Of a DNA stretch of 64,000 nucleotides, positions 36,831-43,961 are shown piece after piece. The stretch is from an uncultured Clostridia bacterium (GTDB lineage: Bacteria > Bacillota > Clostridia > Oscillospirales > Acutalibacteraceae), in contig CALWVR010000027.1 of NCBI GenBank assembly GCA_944385105.1, positions 1 to 64,000 on the forward strand, written 5' to 3'. Every line of letters begins with the position of its first letter. Position 1 is the stretch's first letter. The notes beneath the pieces are model-generated. The model was not told the DNA's origin. It searched no databases and worked only from the letters and a program-made list of their open reading frames with translations. Both the position numbers and the translations under genes were made by a program.

Positions 36831-38210
36831 ATGGAGAAGATTTCTATAGAGGAACTGTTAGTTGCTGTGGATGGAATCCTTGTATCTGGAAGTAAAGACA
36901 AATATTTTAGTTCTGTTAGTATAGATAGCCGTGAAGAACAAAAGGGATCACTGTTTGTGCCAATTAATGGTAGTAATATTAATGCACATAGATTTATAGA
37001 GCAAGCGTTTAAAAATGGTGCTGTTGCGACTTTGATGTCAGAAGATGTTAATATTAAATTAGATGGAACATACATTAAGGTTGATAATACGACGACAGCA
37101 CTACAGAAATTAGCTGCTTTTTATAGAAGAAAATTTACAATTCCAGTGATAGGAATTACGGGAAGCGTGGGTAAGACGTCAACAAAAGAGATGATATCTT
37201 CTGTGCTTTCAGCAAGATTTAATGTTCATAAAACTATAGGGAATTTTAATGGTCAGATAGGACTGCCAATTACAGTGTTTAACTTGAATAAATACCATGA
37301 AGTGGCAGTACTTGAAATGGGAATAAGTGAGTTTGACGAAATGGATAGACTCTCCAAAATAGCAGCACCTAATTATGCAGTTATTACTAATATAGGTGTT
37401 ACGCATATAGAAAACTTAAAGACAAAAGAAAATATTTTAAAAGAAAAATTTAAAATAATAAATACTCTCGATAGAAATTCAAAGTTGTTTATAAATGGAG
37501 ATGACGAGCTTTTATCAAGGTTACAAAATGCTTATAAGTTTCAAGTAGTCTCATTTGGAATAAATAATGATTGTACTTTTACAGGTAGAAATATTGTTTC
37601 AAATGGTGAACTAACAGAATTTGACGTGATACATAAGGAAAATAAATATCATATGCAGATAGAGACAGTAGGGGAACATAATGTCTTAAATGCAATAGCT
37701 GCTGTGGGGATAGGAATAGAACTTGGATTGTCTATTGATGAAATAAAAAATGGACTTTTAAAATTTAAACCTCTTGATATGAGGCAGCAAATTTATAACT
37801 TTGATGGAATAAAGATAATAGATGACAGTTACAACGCAAATCCAGACTCAATGAAAAGTGCTCTAAACGTTCTTTGCCAAATTGGAAAAGACGGAAGGAA
37901 AATAGCGGTACTGGCAGATATGCTGGAGTTAGGAGAGTCTTCAGAAGAACTTCATTATATGATAGGAAAACATTGTGCTGATTTGAATATAGATATTCTT
38001 TTAACAGTGGGAGAAGAAGCAAAATATATTAATAATGGAGCAAGAGAGAATAATAGTGAAATTAAAGTAAAACATTTTATAGACAATAACGAAGTAGTTG
38101 TTTACTTAAGTGAAGAGGTAAAAAATAATGATGTAATTTTAGTAAAAGGGTCTCGTGGAATGAAAACTGATTTCATTGTAAAAAAAATGATGGATTTATT
38201 TAAAAAATAG
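36831..38210 (+). CDS. murF: UDP-N-acetylmuramoyl-tripeptide-D-alanyl-D-alanine ligase
   Basis: 459 residues. ATP motif GITGSVGKTSTKEM near residue 108, then HKTIGNFNGQIGLP, EMGISEFDEMDRLS and DDSYNANPDSMK, all typical of MurF. It joins D-Ala-D-Ala to the tripeptide precursor in the cytoplasm. It follows murE with no gap. Confidence 0.95.
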   Translation: MEKISIEELLVAVDGILVSGSKDKYFSSVSIDSREEQKGSLFVPINGSNINAHRFIEQAFKNGAVATLMSEDVNIKLDGTYIKVDNTTTALQKLAAFYRRKFTIPVIGITGSVGKTSTKEMISSVLSARFNVHKTIGNFNGQIGLPITVFNLNKYHEVAVLEMGISEFDEMDRLSKIAAPNYAVITNIGVTHIENLKTKENILKEKFKIINTLDRNSKLFINGDDELLSRLQNAYKFQVVSFGINNDCTFTGRNIVSNGELTEFDVIHKENKYHMQIETVGEHNVLNAIAAVGIGIELGLSIDEIKNGLLKFKPLDMRQQIYNFDGIKIIDDSYNANPDSMKSALNVLCQIGKDGRKIAVLADMLELGESSEELHYMIGKHCADLNIDILLTVGEEAKYINNGARENNSEIKVKHFIDNNEVVVYLSEEVKNNDVILVKGSRGMKTDFIVKKMMDLFKK

Positions 38211-38260
38211 TGTATAATAAATATAAATTAAGAAGTATTTGATGAAAGGATATAATTACT

Positions 38261-39658
38261 ATGGTGTTAATTAATGGTTTATTAGAATCGGTAAATAATC
38301 GCTTATACACTTATATATTAATTCCACTTTTAATTATAGCAGGAGTGTATTTTACATTTAGGACAAAGTTTGTTCAATTTAGACTATTTAAAGATGCGCT
38401 TAAGTCTCTTACAGAAAAAGCAGAGAAGGGAAAAGTTTCATCATTTAAATCGTTAATGATATCCACAGCTTCAAGGATAGGGGTGGGGCATATAGCAGGA
38501 ATAGCTTCAGCTATTATAATAGGCGGTCCGGGTTCTGTTTTTTGGATGTGGATAATGGCACTGTTAGGAAGTGCTTCGGCATTTGTTGAAAGTACGTTAG
38601 CCCAGGTTTATAAAGTTCAAGATGAAAATGGATTTAGAGGAGGCCCATCTTACTATATAAATAAAGCATTAGGTAAAAGATGGATTGGGGTTTTATTTTC
38701 TTGTCTTTTAATTGCGGCATATGCTTATGGATTCAATGCGATGCAATCATTTCAACTTTCATCGGCATTTACACCGTATATAGAAAATTATAAAGATAGC
38801 ATATACCCTATAGTTGTTGGAGCGGTACTGGCAATAGTAGTTGCACTGGTATTCTGGGGAGGAACAGATAGAGTTGGATTTATATCTGTTTATATAGTAC
38901 CAATAATGGCAATAGCATACATATTACTAAGCTTAGTTATATTTTTTAAAAATATAGATAAGGTGCCAGCAATGTTTTCAGCAATATTTGTAAATGCTTT
39001 TAATTTTAAAGCTATATTTGGAGCTATGTTTTATAAAAGTGCACTTATGATGGGGGTGAAAAGGGGACTATTTTCTAATGAAGCTGGAATGGGAAGTGCA
39101 CCAAATGCTGCTGCTACGGCAGATGTTTCACACCCAGTTAGTCAAGGACTAGCGCAAATTATATCAGTATTTATAGATACAATGATAATTTGCACGTCAA
39201 CGGTTTTTATAGTTTTGCTTTCCGGTTTAAACCTAGATTGCGGTCTTATAGATATACCATTTGTGCAAGAGTCGGTTTATCAGCAAGTGGGTCCAATAGG
39301 AATGCATTTAATTGCGTTTTCTATTTTTGCCTTTGCATTTACGTCAATTATAGGAAATTACTGTTACGCTGAAACTAATATTTTATTTATAAAGAATGAC
39401 AAGACGCTATTAAATATCTTTAGGATTACATGTGTCGTAGTAGTGTTTTTTGGTTCAATGGCTGATGCCAATACAGTATGGAATATTTCTGACTTACTTA
39501 TGGGTTTAATGGCAGTTGTTAATATAATAGTGATACTTTTGATAGGAAATACGGCATTTAAGGTGCTTAATGACTACTGTCGTCAAAAACGTCTTAACAA
39601 AACGCCAACCTTTAAGGCGAGTGATGTAGGCTTAGATGATACAGATGTATGGAATTAA
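38261..39658 (+). CDS. Sodium:alanine (AGCS family) symporter
   Basis: 465 residues, about 11 transmembrane segments. Family motifs include RIGVGHIAGIASAIIIGGPGSVFWMW, ESTLAQVYK, FRGGPSYYI and the conserved MGVKRGLFSNEAGMGSAPNAAATA. It imports alanine or glycine with sodium. The position after murE-murF suggests a link to D-Ala supply, but that is inference. A terminator follows. Confidence 0.93.
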   Translation: MVLINGLLESVNNRLYTYILIPLLIIAGVYFTFRTKFVQFRLFKDALKSLTEKAEKGKVSSFKSLMISTASRIGVGHIAGIASAIIIGGPGSVFWMWIMALLGSASAFVESTLAQVYKVQDENGFRGGPSYYINKALGKRWIGVLFSCLLIAAYAYGFNAMQSFQLSSAFTPYIENYKDSIYPIVVGAVLAIVVALVFWGGTDRVGFISVYIVPIMAIAYILLSLVIFFKNIDKVPAMFSAIFVNAFNFKAIFGAMFYKSALMMGVKRGLFSNEAGMGSAPNAAATADVSHPVSQGLAQIISVFIDTMIICTSTVFIVLLSGLNLDCGLIDIPFVQESVYQQVGPIGMHLIAFSIFAFAFTSIIGNYCYAETNILFIKNDKTLLNIFRITCVVVVFFGSMADANTVWNISDLLMGLMAVVNIIVILLIGNTAFKVLNDYCRQKRLNKTPTFKASDVGLDDTDVWN

Positions 39659-39730
39659 GACTATAAATATGTAAAAGTATTTATAAATAGAGTAGTATTT
39701 TTCTTGCAAAAAATTTAACCTATGAGCAAT

Positions 39731-39775
39731 AACAAGCACCCTTTTAAGTATTTTAATGGGGTGCTTGTTTAATAA
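39731..39775 (+). terminator. Terminator after the symporter gene
   Basis: AACAAGCACCC at 39731-39741 pairs with GGGTGCTTGTT at 39759-39769. Confidence 0.8.
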
Positions 39776-39822
39776 ATTTAAATTATATGTGTGTGATTTA
39801 AATGATATGTAATAAATACTTA

Positions 39823-39851
39823 TTGACAAAACGAGTATAATATTGTATTAT
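39823..39851 (+). promoter_or_regulatory. tRNA-Leu promoter
   Basis: TTGACA, a 17-bp spacer and TATTAT, 15 bases before the tRNA. Confidence 0.78.
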
Positions 39852-39866
39852 ATTTAAAGTAGATAT

Positions 39867-39950
39867 GCGAGTGTGCTGGAACAGGCAGACAGGCACGTTT
39901 GAGGGGCGTGTGTCTTTGACGTACGGGTTCAAGTCCCGTCACTCGCACCA
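39867..39950 (+). tRNA. tRNA-Leu (GAG)
   Basis: 84 bases with encoded CCA and a long variable arm, as expected for Leu. Acceptor GCGAGTG pairs with CACTCGC; the anticodon loop TTGAGGG gives GAG; T arm GGGTTCAAGTCCC. Confidence 0.93.
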
Positions 39951-40101
39951 GGGAGCCCCTATAGGCAAGTCGCGCACGAAGTAGTGTGTGACTTTTTTTA
40001 TGCACGCGCTTTAAGTTTTTAGGTCCCTAATAGTACCCCGTACCAGGGAGCCCCTGGAGGCAAATCGTGCACGAATTAATGTGCAATTTGTTGTTTTTTT
40101 T
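39947..40101 (+). repeat. Duplicated tRNA 3'-end plus terminator element
   Basis: From 39947 and again from 40042 (offset 95) the sequence reads ACCAGGGAGCCCCT, then AGGCAA and GCACGAA. Each copy ends in a hairpin and T run: stem 39966-39976 with 39983-39993 in copy 1 and the matching stem in copy 2. In the stem a G-C pair of copy 1 is an A-T pair in copy 2, so the fold is kept. Copy 1 begins with the ACCA of tRNA-Leu. Confidence 0.75.
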
Positions 40102-40111
40102 TGATAGTAAC

Positions 40112-40140
40112 TTGATTTTTAAAGTTAGCTGTGATATAAT
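40112..40140 (+). promoter_or_regulatory. Unit A plus-strand promoter
   Basis: TTGATT, a 17-bp spacer and TATAAT. First of three equivalent promoters. Confidence 0.7.
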
Positions 40141-40146
40141 AAAAAA

Positions 40147-40241
40147 CATAGAAGGGCTTTTGTGATTATTAGTCCTTGCATATGACTAAACTTACTATTG
40201 AATTAGTAGCCTCGACGTTTATCGTTAAGGGCTACTTTTTT
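40147..40241 (+). ncRNA. Unit A candidate antisense RNA
   Basis: From the expected start of the promoter at 40112 to a hairpin at 40205-40236 (AGTAGCC with GGCTACT) and TTTTTT. It covers the 3' half of the small minus-strand ORF A. No protein-coding frame with a start site is seen on this strand. Confidence 0.5.
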
Positions 40242-40310
40242 ATGTAATCGTTTCTTTAACCATTTAACAAGTCTAAACATCCATTCCTTAATGATATCAC
40301 TTCCTGCCAC
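40169..40310 (-). pseudogene. Unit A small ORF, frameshifted copy
   Basis: On the minus strand a frame from GTG 40310 stops at TAA 40203-40205 after 35 codons. Restoring one base near the AAACGTC stretch (about 40215) continues into residues matching copies B and C (VEATNSIV, then C-terminal KD) to a TAA at 40169-40171. It shares the KKRLHKK/LHKEK core with the other copies. This looks like a decayed member of the three-copy family. Confidence 0.5.
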
Positions 40311-40353
40311 AAAAACGCATTTTAAGTGCGGGCAGAGGCATACTACAAGGACT

Positions 40354-40399
40354 AAAAGCCCAACTATGGTGAGGTTATTTTACCATAGCAAGGCTTTTT
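40354..40399. terminator. Bidirectional terminator, unit A
   Basis: AAAAGCC, a 3-base internal loop and CTATGGT (40354-40370) pair with ACCATAG, CAA and GGCTTTTT (40382-40399). The reverse strand also ends in a T run. The minus promoter at 40377-40405 lies within it. Confidence 0.75.
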
Positions 40400-40405
40400 C
40401 ATCAA
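40377..40405 (-). promoter_or_regulatory. Unit A minus-strand promoter
   Basis: On the minus strand TTGATG, a 17-bp spacer and TAAAAT, directed at small ORF A. Confidence 0.55.
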
Positions 40406-40425
40406 TAAGCTTAAATTTTTTATAC

Positions 40426-40454
40426 TTGATCTTAAGACAAATTCATGGTATAAT
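40426..40454 (+). promoter_or_regulatory. Unit B plus-strand promoter
   Basis: TTGATC, a 17-bp spacer and TATAAT. Confidence 0.7.
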
Positions 40455-40460
40455 AAAAAC

Positions 40461-40562
40461 CATAGAAGGACTTTTGTAGTGATTAGTCCTTGTCAATATT
40501 TATTAATATAATTACTGAGTGGGGAGCTTCAATCTTTATTGATGAAGCTGCTTTCTCTTTAT
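40461..40562 (+). ncRNA. Unit B candidate antisense RNA
   Basis: Starts just after the promoter with a stem-loop (AAGGACT with AGTCCTT, 40467-40491) and ends in a hairpin AGCTTC..GAAGCT (40525-40549) with a T-rich tail. It is complementary to the last 26 or so codons of ORF B and to the 3' end of the minus transcript. Confidence 0.55.
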
Positions 40563-40638
40563 GTAACTTTTTAAATAAATACTTCAAGATGTTAACTAAC
40601 TTACTAAACTTATCCTTAATAATATCACCTCCTGCCAC
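40483..40638 (-). CDS. Unit B small ORF (candidate toxin-like peptide)
   Basis: Up to 51 codons on the minus strand from GTG 40638 to TAA 40483. A strong AGGAGGTGAT lies inside the first codons, which places the likely initiation at an ATT codon 7 bases beyond it (about 44 residues). The peptide has a basic amphipathic first half (KYLFKKLHKEK) and a hydrophobic C-terminal part (SVIILINI) ending DKD. The pattern SIKIEA..S.....N.KD is shared with copy C, so the frame is under selection or recently duplicated. No known family is recognised. Confidence 0.5.
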   Translation of the reverse strand: MAGGDIIKDKFSKLVNILKYLFKKLHKEKAASSIKIEAPHSVIILINIDKD

Positions 40639-40681
40639 AAAAACGCATTTTAAGTGCGGGCAGAGGCATACTACAAGGACT

Positions 40682-40727
40682 AAAAGCCCAACTATGGTGA
40701 GGTTATTTTACCATAGCAAGGCTTTTT
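40682..40727. terminator. Bidirectional terminator, unit B
   Basis: Same structure as in unit A: AAAAGCC and CTATGGT arms pair with ACCATAG and GGCTTTTT. Confidence 0.75.
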
Positions 40728-40733
40728 CGTCAA
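40705..40733 (-). promoter_or_regulatory. Unit B minus-strand promoter
   Basis: On the minus strand TTGACG, a 17-bp spacer and TAAAAT, about 70 bases before the ribosome binding site of ORF B. Confidence 0.6.
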
Positions 40734-40754
40734 TAAGCTTAAATATTTTTATAC

Positions 40755-40783
40755 TTGACCTTAAGACAAACTCATGGTATAAT
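40755..40783 (+). promoter_or_regulatory. Unit C plus-strand promoter
   Basis: TTGACC, a 17-bp spacer and TATAAT. Confidence 0.72.
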
Positions 40784-40789
40784 AAAAAC

Positions 40790-40885
40790 CATACAAGGGC
40801 TTTTTTAGCGACTAGTCCTTGTTAATAATTATAGCTACAATGGAGTTAACAGCTTCTATCTTAATTGATAGGGCTGTTTTCTCTT
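40790..40885 (+). ncRNA. Unit C candidate antisense RNA
   Basis: From the promoter at 40755 through an AAGG..CCTT stem to a hairpin AACAGC..GCTGTT (40849-40878) with inner CTATC/GATAG pairing and a TTTT tail. Overlaps the 3' half of ORF C on the other strand. Confidence 0.5.
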
Positions 40886-40955
40886 TATGTAATTTACTCC
40901 ACAAATACCTAAAGAAACTAATTACTTTAGCCTTAATAATATCACCTCCTGCCAC
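40812..40955 (-). CDS. Unit C small ORF (candidate toxin-like peptide)
   Basis: Up to 47 codons on the minus strand from GTG 40955 to TAG 40812; an in-frame stop lies three codons before the GTG, so the frame cannot extend further. As in copy B, AGGAGGTGAT points to an ATT codon as start. The peptide shares SKLHKEK, ALSIKIEA and NSIV with the other copies and ends INKD. The upstream leader conserved in A and B is lost here, and I see no clear minus promoter. Confidence 0.5.
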   Translation of the reverse strand: MAGGDIIKAKVISFFRYLWSKLHKEKTALSIKIEAVNSIVAIIINKD

Positions 40956-41032
40956 AAAAACACATTAATTTTATTAATCAAAGGTACAATTATTTGTGTG
41001 ATTTATTAAACAAATTAAGCTTATAATATAAG

Positions 41033-41070
41033 AAAAGCGGTTCTCTATTTTTAGGGAAACGCTTTTATTT
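41033..41070. terminator. Terminator between unit C and the XRE regulator
   Basis: AAAAGCG pairs with CGCTTTT with a loop containing a further CTCTA..TAGGG stem; T/A-rich on both sides. Confidence 0.65.
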
Positions 41071-41391
41071 TTTATTGTTAAAGCTTTTTATTAGTGTAAA
41101 AATACTCGATAATTGGTCATCACTTAAATTTTTTAGTTCACTAATTATACCTTGTATCAATTTAGGATTGTTATTTTCCTCATCAAAAAATTCTTTAGGC
41201 GATATTCCAAAATATTCACAAATATAGAAAAACACAGTCATTGAAGGTAATGAGCGACCATTTTCTATCATATTAATATAATTTTCACTCTGACCAAGAG
41301 AAAGGCTCATATCCCTAGCAGATACATCTTTTTTTAATCTTAAATGACATATTCTATCTCTAATAAACTGTTCATAGTCAAAATTAAGCAT
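41065..41391 (-). CDS. XRE-family transcriptional regulator
   Basis: 108 residues from ATG 41391, 7 bases after GGAGGTG. Helix-turn-helix at about 20-70 (VSARDMSLSLGQSENYINMIENGRSLPSM). The C-terminal 35 residues are a short helical tail. Small solitary regulators of this kind are typical of phage and mobile islands. Targets are unknown. Confidence 0.82.
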   Translation of the reverse strand: MLNFDYEQFIRDRICHLRLKKDVSARDMSLSLGQSENYINMIENGRSLPSMTVFFYICEYFGISPKEFFDEENNNPKLIQGIISELKNLSDDQLSSIFTLIKSFNNKK

Positions 41392-41497
41392 AAGCAACAC
41401 CTCCTATATAAAATTGTATTGTGGAGGTACTGAGATATACATAATTTAAGTATGGATATTTGTTGACTTACACAGTATTATTATTTATAATAATTAC

Positions 41498-41520
41498 ATA
41501 CACATATTTATTATGTGTAT
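41498..41520. promoter_or_regulatory. Inverted repeat upstream of the XRE gene, operator candidate
   Basis: ATACACATA and TATGTGTAT form a perfect 9-bp inverted repeat with a 5-base centre, about 107 bases before the ATG of the regulator at 41391. Confidence 0.4.
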
Positions 41521-41570
41521 TAATGCATATAAGATCCTTTTTAGATTGCAAAGTAGAATCAGCCATAAAG

Positions 41571-41885
41571 TTAAACGTTATACTTTTTTCTTAAATAAAT
41601 TAAAAAGTTATCTAACTCTTTAATTGCTACATCAGGTAAATTTTCAAGAATTATAATACGTGATTTGGCTTGACTTGCCGGGGCCTGGTTTTTAGTTACA
41701 CCCAATAAATAATCTAAAGAAACATTAAAGAATTTTGAAATTTTTATTTTCATTTCATCATCAGGATTACTTTTATTTCTTTCATAAGATGATATGGTGT
41801 GTACCGATATTGCTAATTCATCTGCTAGCTGTTGTTGACTTAATCCTTTGTCTTCTCTTAATTCACTTAGTCTTTCTCCAATCAA
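41571..41885 (-). CDS. XRE-family transcriptional regulator (Cro/CI type)
   Basis: 104 residues from TTG 41885. Classic helix-turn-helix at about 5-60 (LSELREDKGLSQQQLADELAISVHTISSYERNKSNP) with the FFNVSLDYLLG continuation of Cro/CI-like repressors. The start is uncertain; an earlier TTG at 41900 overlaps the GGTGG ribosome binding site. A 15-bp palindrome lies just upstream. Confidence 0.85.
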   Translation of the reverse strand: MIGERLSELREDKGLSQQQLADELAISVHTISSYERNKSNPDDEMKIKISKFFNVSLDYLLGVTKNQAPASQAKSRIIILENLPDVAIKELDNFLIYLRKKYNV

Positions 41886-41905
41886 ATTGTCACCACCCAA
41901 AATAT

Positions 41906-41920
41906 AAAGTAATTTACTTT
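41906..41920. promoter_or_regulatory. Palindrome upstream of the Cro/CI-type gene
   Basis: AAAGTAA, T, TTACTTT: perfect 7+1+7 inverted repeat, 20 bases before the likely start of the repressor gene and between two divergent regulators. A natural autoregulatory operator candidate. Confidence 0.45.
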
Positions 41921-42052
41921 TAATTGTATTACAAAAATATTTTTTTACCTTTTATCCATAAGAATATTATGAGTGTTATCGGTTACGCGTAATAATCTTA
42001 TGAGTAAAACTACTTAGATTAAAATTATTACAGAAACGGATATGGAATATTT

Positions 42053-42607
42053 ATGAATTACGTAGAAACAAAAGAAGAATTTGCAGCAAATATTAGGTAT
42101 GTGAGGGAGAGCCTAGATCTACCCCAGTGGAAGGTTGCAAATAAGTTAAAGATTGAGCGGTCAACTTATGCGTATTACGAAATAGGCAAAACTGAAATGA
42201 GTGTTTTTCATTTGATAGAGTTAGAGAATATTTTTGACGTTTACATTGAGGACCTAATTGCAAAGGTGATAAGTATTAAATTTAGGCTGCTCAAAAAGGA
42301 TGTAGGAAAAACTAAATTTGTTGTACAAGGTAGAGGTATCAAGCGAACATACATAAAAAACAAAAAAGAATTAGCAGAGAACTTGAAATTTTTCCGTACA
42401 AATGCCGGCTTAACGCAGGAAAAAATCGCTAAAGAATTGTTTATTGACCGCACGACTTATGCGTATTACGAAACCGAAAAAACAACACCCAAGCCTTTAA
42501 TGCTAATAAAAATAGCAAATATTTTTAATATAGAATTCTCTGAGTTGGTTTTAAGGAGAGGGACGGGGTTGTCAGGAGTAGTCAGTAAAAACGCATCTTT
42601 GTTGTGA
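42053..42607 (+). CDS. Double helix-turn-helix XRE-type regulator
   Basis: 184 residues with two HTH domains: about 8-65 and about 105-165. Both contain the same recognition-helix region (R.TYAYYE) and 19 bases of identical DNA, showing an internal duplication. A basic linker joins them (about 75-100). It is divergent from the repressor at 41571. Having two DNA-binding units in one chain suggests binding to a tandem site as a monomer (inference). Confidence 0.82.
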   Translation: MNYVETKEEFAANIRYVRESLDLPQWKVANKLKIERSTYAYYEIGKTEMSVFHLIELENIFDVYIEDLIAKVISIKFRLLKKDVGKTKFVVQGRGIKRTYIKNKKELAENLKFFRTNAGLTQEKIAKELFIDRTTYAYYETEKTTPKPLMLIKIANIFNIEFSELVLRRGTGLSGVVSKNASLL

Positions 42608-43096
42608 AAAATATTCACTAAATAATGTGAATTGATATATGACGCTTTTTCTAAATAACATGTGTGTTTGTCCACTATAAAGATAAATAAAGTTTAAAAA
42701 TTAAGTCTGGTTTAGTTATACAGTCAGTTATAAATAAGCAGACTATACCGTTTATAATAGGGTAATATATCTTATGCATGAACTATGGAGTTTTTAGTAA
42801 TAGAAATGTTAATTAAGTCAAATATTCTCTTTACAATATAAAAAATATGTGATATAATGTACTAAATGTTTAAAAATAAACAATTATTAAAAAAATAAAT
42901 TATATAAAACAAATAAAATTTTTAAAATACTAGATATACTAAAAAATCAACAATTGGCGTTGTAATTTGAATTAATTTAGACGTTATATGTGAAGAGCAA
43001 CTTGGTTATAGTAAAATAACTCACTGGACAGGAAGTGCAAAAGAAAGATACAAAAATTTATGAGAGATGTAGTAATTTGAAAGGAAGGAGTTAACA
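42608..43096 (+). other. 489-base stretch without a supported gene
   Basis: AT-rich. It contains one good promoter (42830-42858) and, at 42971-43063, an open fragment of 30 codons ending in TGA that reads like the end of a protein (ITHWTGSAKERYKNL) but has no start or ribosome binding site, so it may be a gene remnant. Confidence 0.4.
42830..42858 (+). promoter_or_regulatory. Promoter upstream of the HAD gene
   Basis: TTTACA, a 17-bp spacer and TATAAT, 240 bases before the HAD-family ATG; nothing else lies between except a possible gene remnant. Confidence 0.6.
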
Positions 43097-43732
43097 ATGG
43101 AAAAACTAATATTATTTGATTGGGGTAGTGTAATACAAAATGACGTATTTACAGAATGTTACAATCTTACTAATGCAAGAAGAAAAGTGGCTGAGGATAT
43201 GAAACCATTATATTTTGAAAAATTACTATCAATATTTGATAAAGATGAGTTTTGGACTTATAATGGTGATACTTATAAAAACTATATAAATATGGCATTA
43301 AAAGAATCTGGATCAATATATTCTTATGACGATTTTAAAAAGTCTTATTTGAAATTTAATGGAAAGATACCATATTTTACTAAAGTAGTTGATTTAATAA
43401 AACATTTACAACAAATAAAAAAATGTTACATGGGAATACTGTCAAATATTTCAGAATTTGATGTAGAATTATTAAAAAGATATATTGATATAGATAGTCT
43501 GGATTTTGTGTTTTTATCTTTTAAATTAGGTATTCAAAAACCAAATAATAAAGTATACGATATTGTTGAAAACGTTTCTAAGATTTGTCCTGAAAATATA
43601 CTGTTTATTGATGATAGAAAAGGTAATATAGAAGTTGCAAAGCAGCATGGGTGGAATACATGTTGTGCTACGGGAAATGAATTTGAAAAGATTAAAAATG
43701 ATTGTTACAAATTTCTTAAAATTAATGATTAG
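43097..43732 (+). CDS. HAD-superfamily hydrolase
   Basis: 211 residues. Motif I is LFDWGSVI with the nucleophile Asp8; the residue two later is Gly rather than Asp, as in YihX-like HAD proteins. Motif II LSN (around residue 118), motif III Lys in GIQKPN, and motif IV FIDDRKGNIEVAKQHGW are present. It is likely a phosphatase of a small sugar phosphate or nucleotide, but the substrate is unknown. GGAAGGAG lies 8 bases before the ATG. Base use is more AT-rich than the core genes. Confidence 0.85.
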   Translation: MEKLILFDWGSVIQNDVFTECYNLTNARRKVAEDMKPLYFEKLLSIFDKDEFWTYNGDTYKNYINMALKESGSIYSYDDFKKSYLKFNGKIPYFTKVVDLIKHLQQIKKCYMGILSNISEFDVELLKRYIDIDSLDFVFLSFKLGIQKPNNKVYDIVENVSKICPENILFIDDRKGNIEVAKQHGWNTCCATGNEFEKIKNDCYKFLKIND

Positions 43733-43832
43733 AAAAATTTGAAAAATATTATTTATATATAAAGAAAGTAGAAATAAAAGACTTAATTTCTATAGATGTA
43801 ATTACTATTCCAGCTGTTCAAAAACCTTTGAA

Positions 43833-43872
43833 TGAAGATTAGAAGGAAAATTTATTTAATCTTCAGGTTTTG
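43833..43872 (+). terminator. Terminator after the HAD gene
   Basis: TGAAGATTA at 43833-43841 pairs with TAATCTTCA at 43857-43865; tail GGTTTTG is only moderately T-rich. Confidence 0.5.
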
Positions 43873-43961
43873 TGTACTTGTATTAGAATGTTAAAATGAA
43901 TAGCATGAAATGGTAATAAATGAATAGTAAAATAATTTTATAAAACAGGGGGCTTAGATTT

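Larger units (their letters stand above)
40303..40794 (+). repeat. Nearly identical 164-bp direct repeats shared by units A and B
   Basis: 40303-40466 matches 40631-40794 with only a few substitutions and one indel. Each copy contains the ribosome-binding-site region of the minus ORF, its leader hairpin, the bidirectional terminator, the minus promoter and the next plus promoter. A short third copy, holding just the ribosome-binding-site end, is at about 40940-40966. Confidence 0.9.

Noticed and set aside
40291..40825. Two plus-strand ORFs (40291-40479 and 40490-40825) with similar sequence PATKTHFKCGQRHTTRTKSPT
   Set aside because: They are the reverse complement of the leader, ribosome binding site and terminator of the minus-strand units; similarity comes from the DNA repeat, they have no ribosome binding site and run through terminators.
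40112..40966. Repeated units as a CRISPR or insertion sequence
   Set aside because: Units are over 300 bp apart with no regular spacers, and there is no transposase or terminal inverted repeats.
43730..43842. Open frame after the HAD gene ending VQKPLNED
   Set aside because: It starts in another frame inside the HAD gene end, has no start site, and its end forms part of the terminator hairpin.
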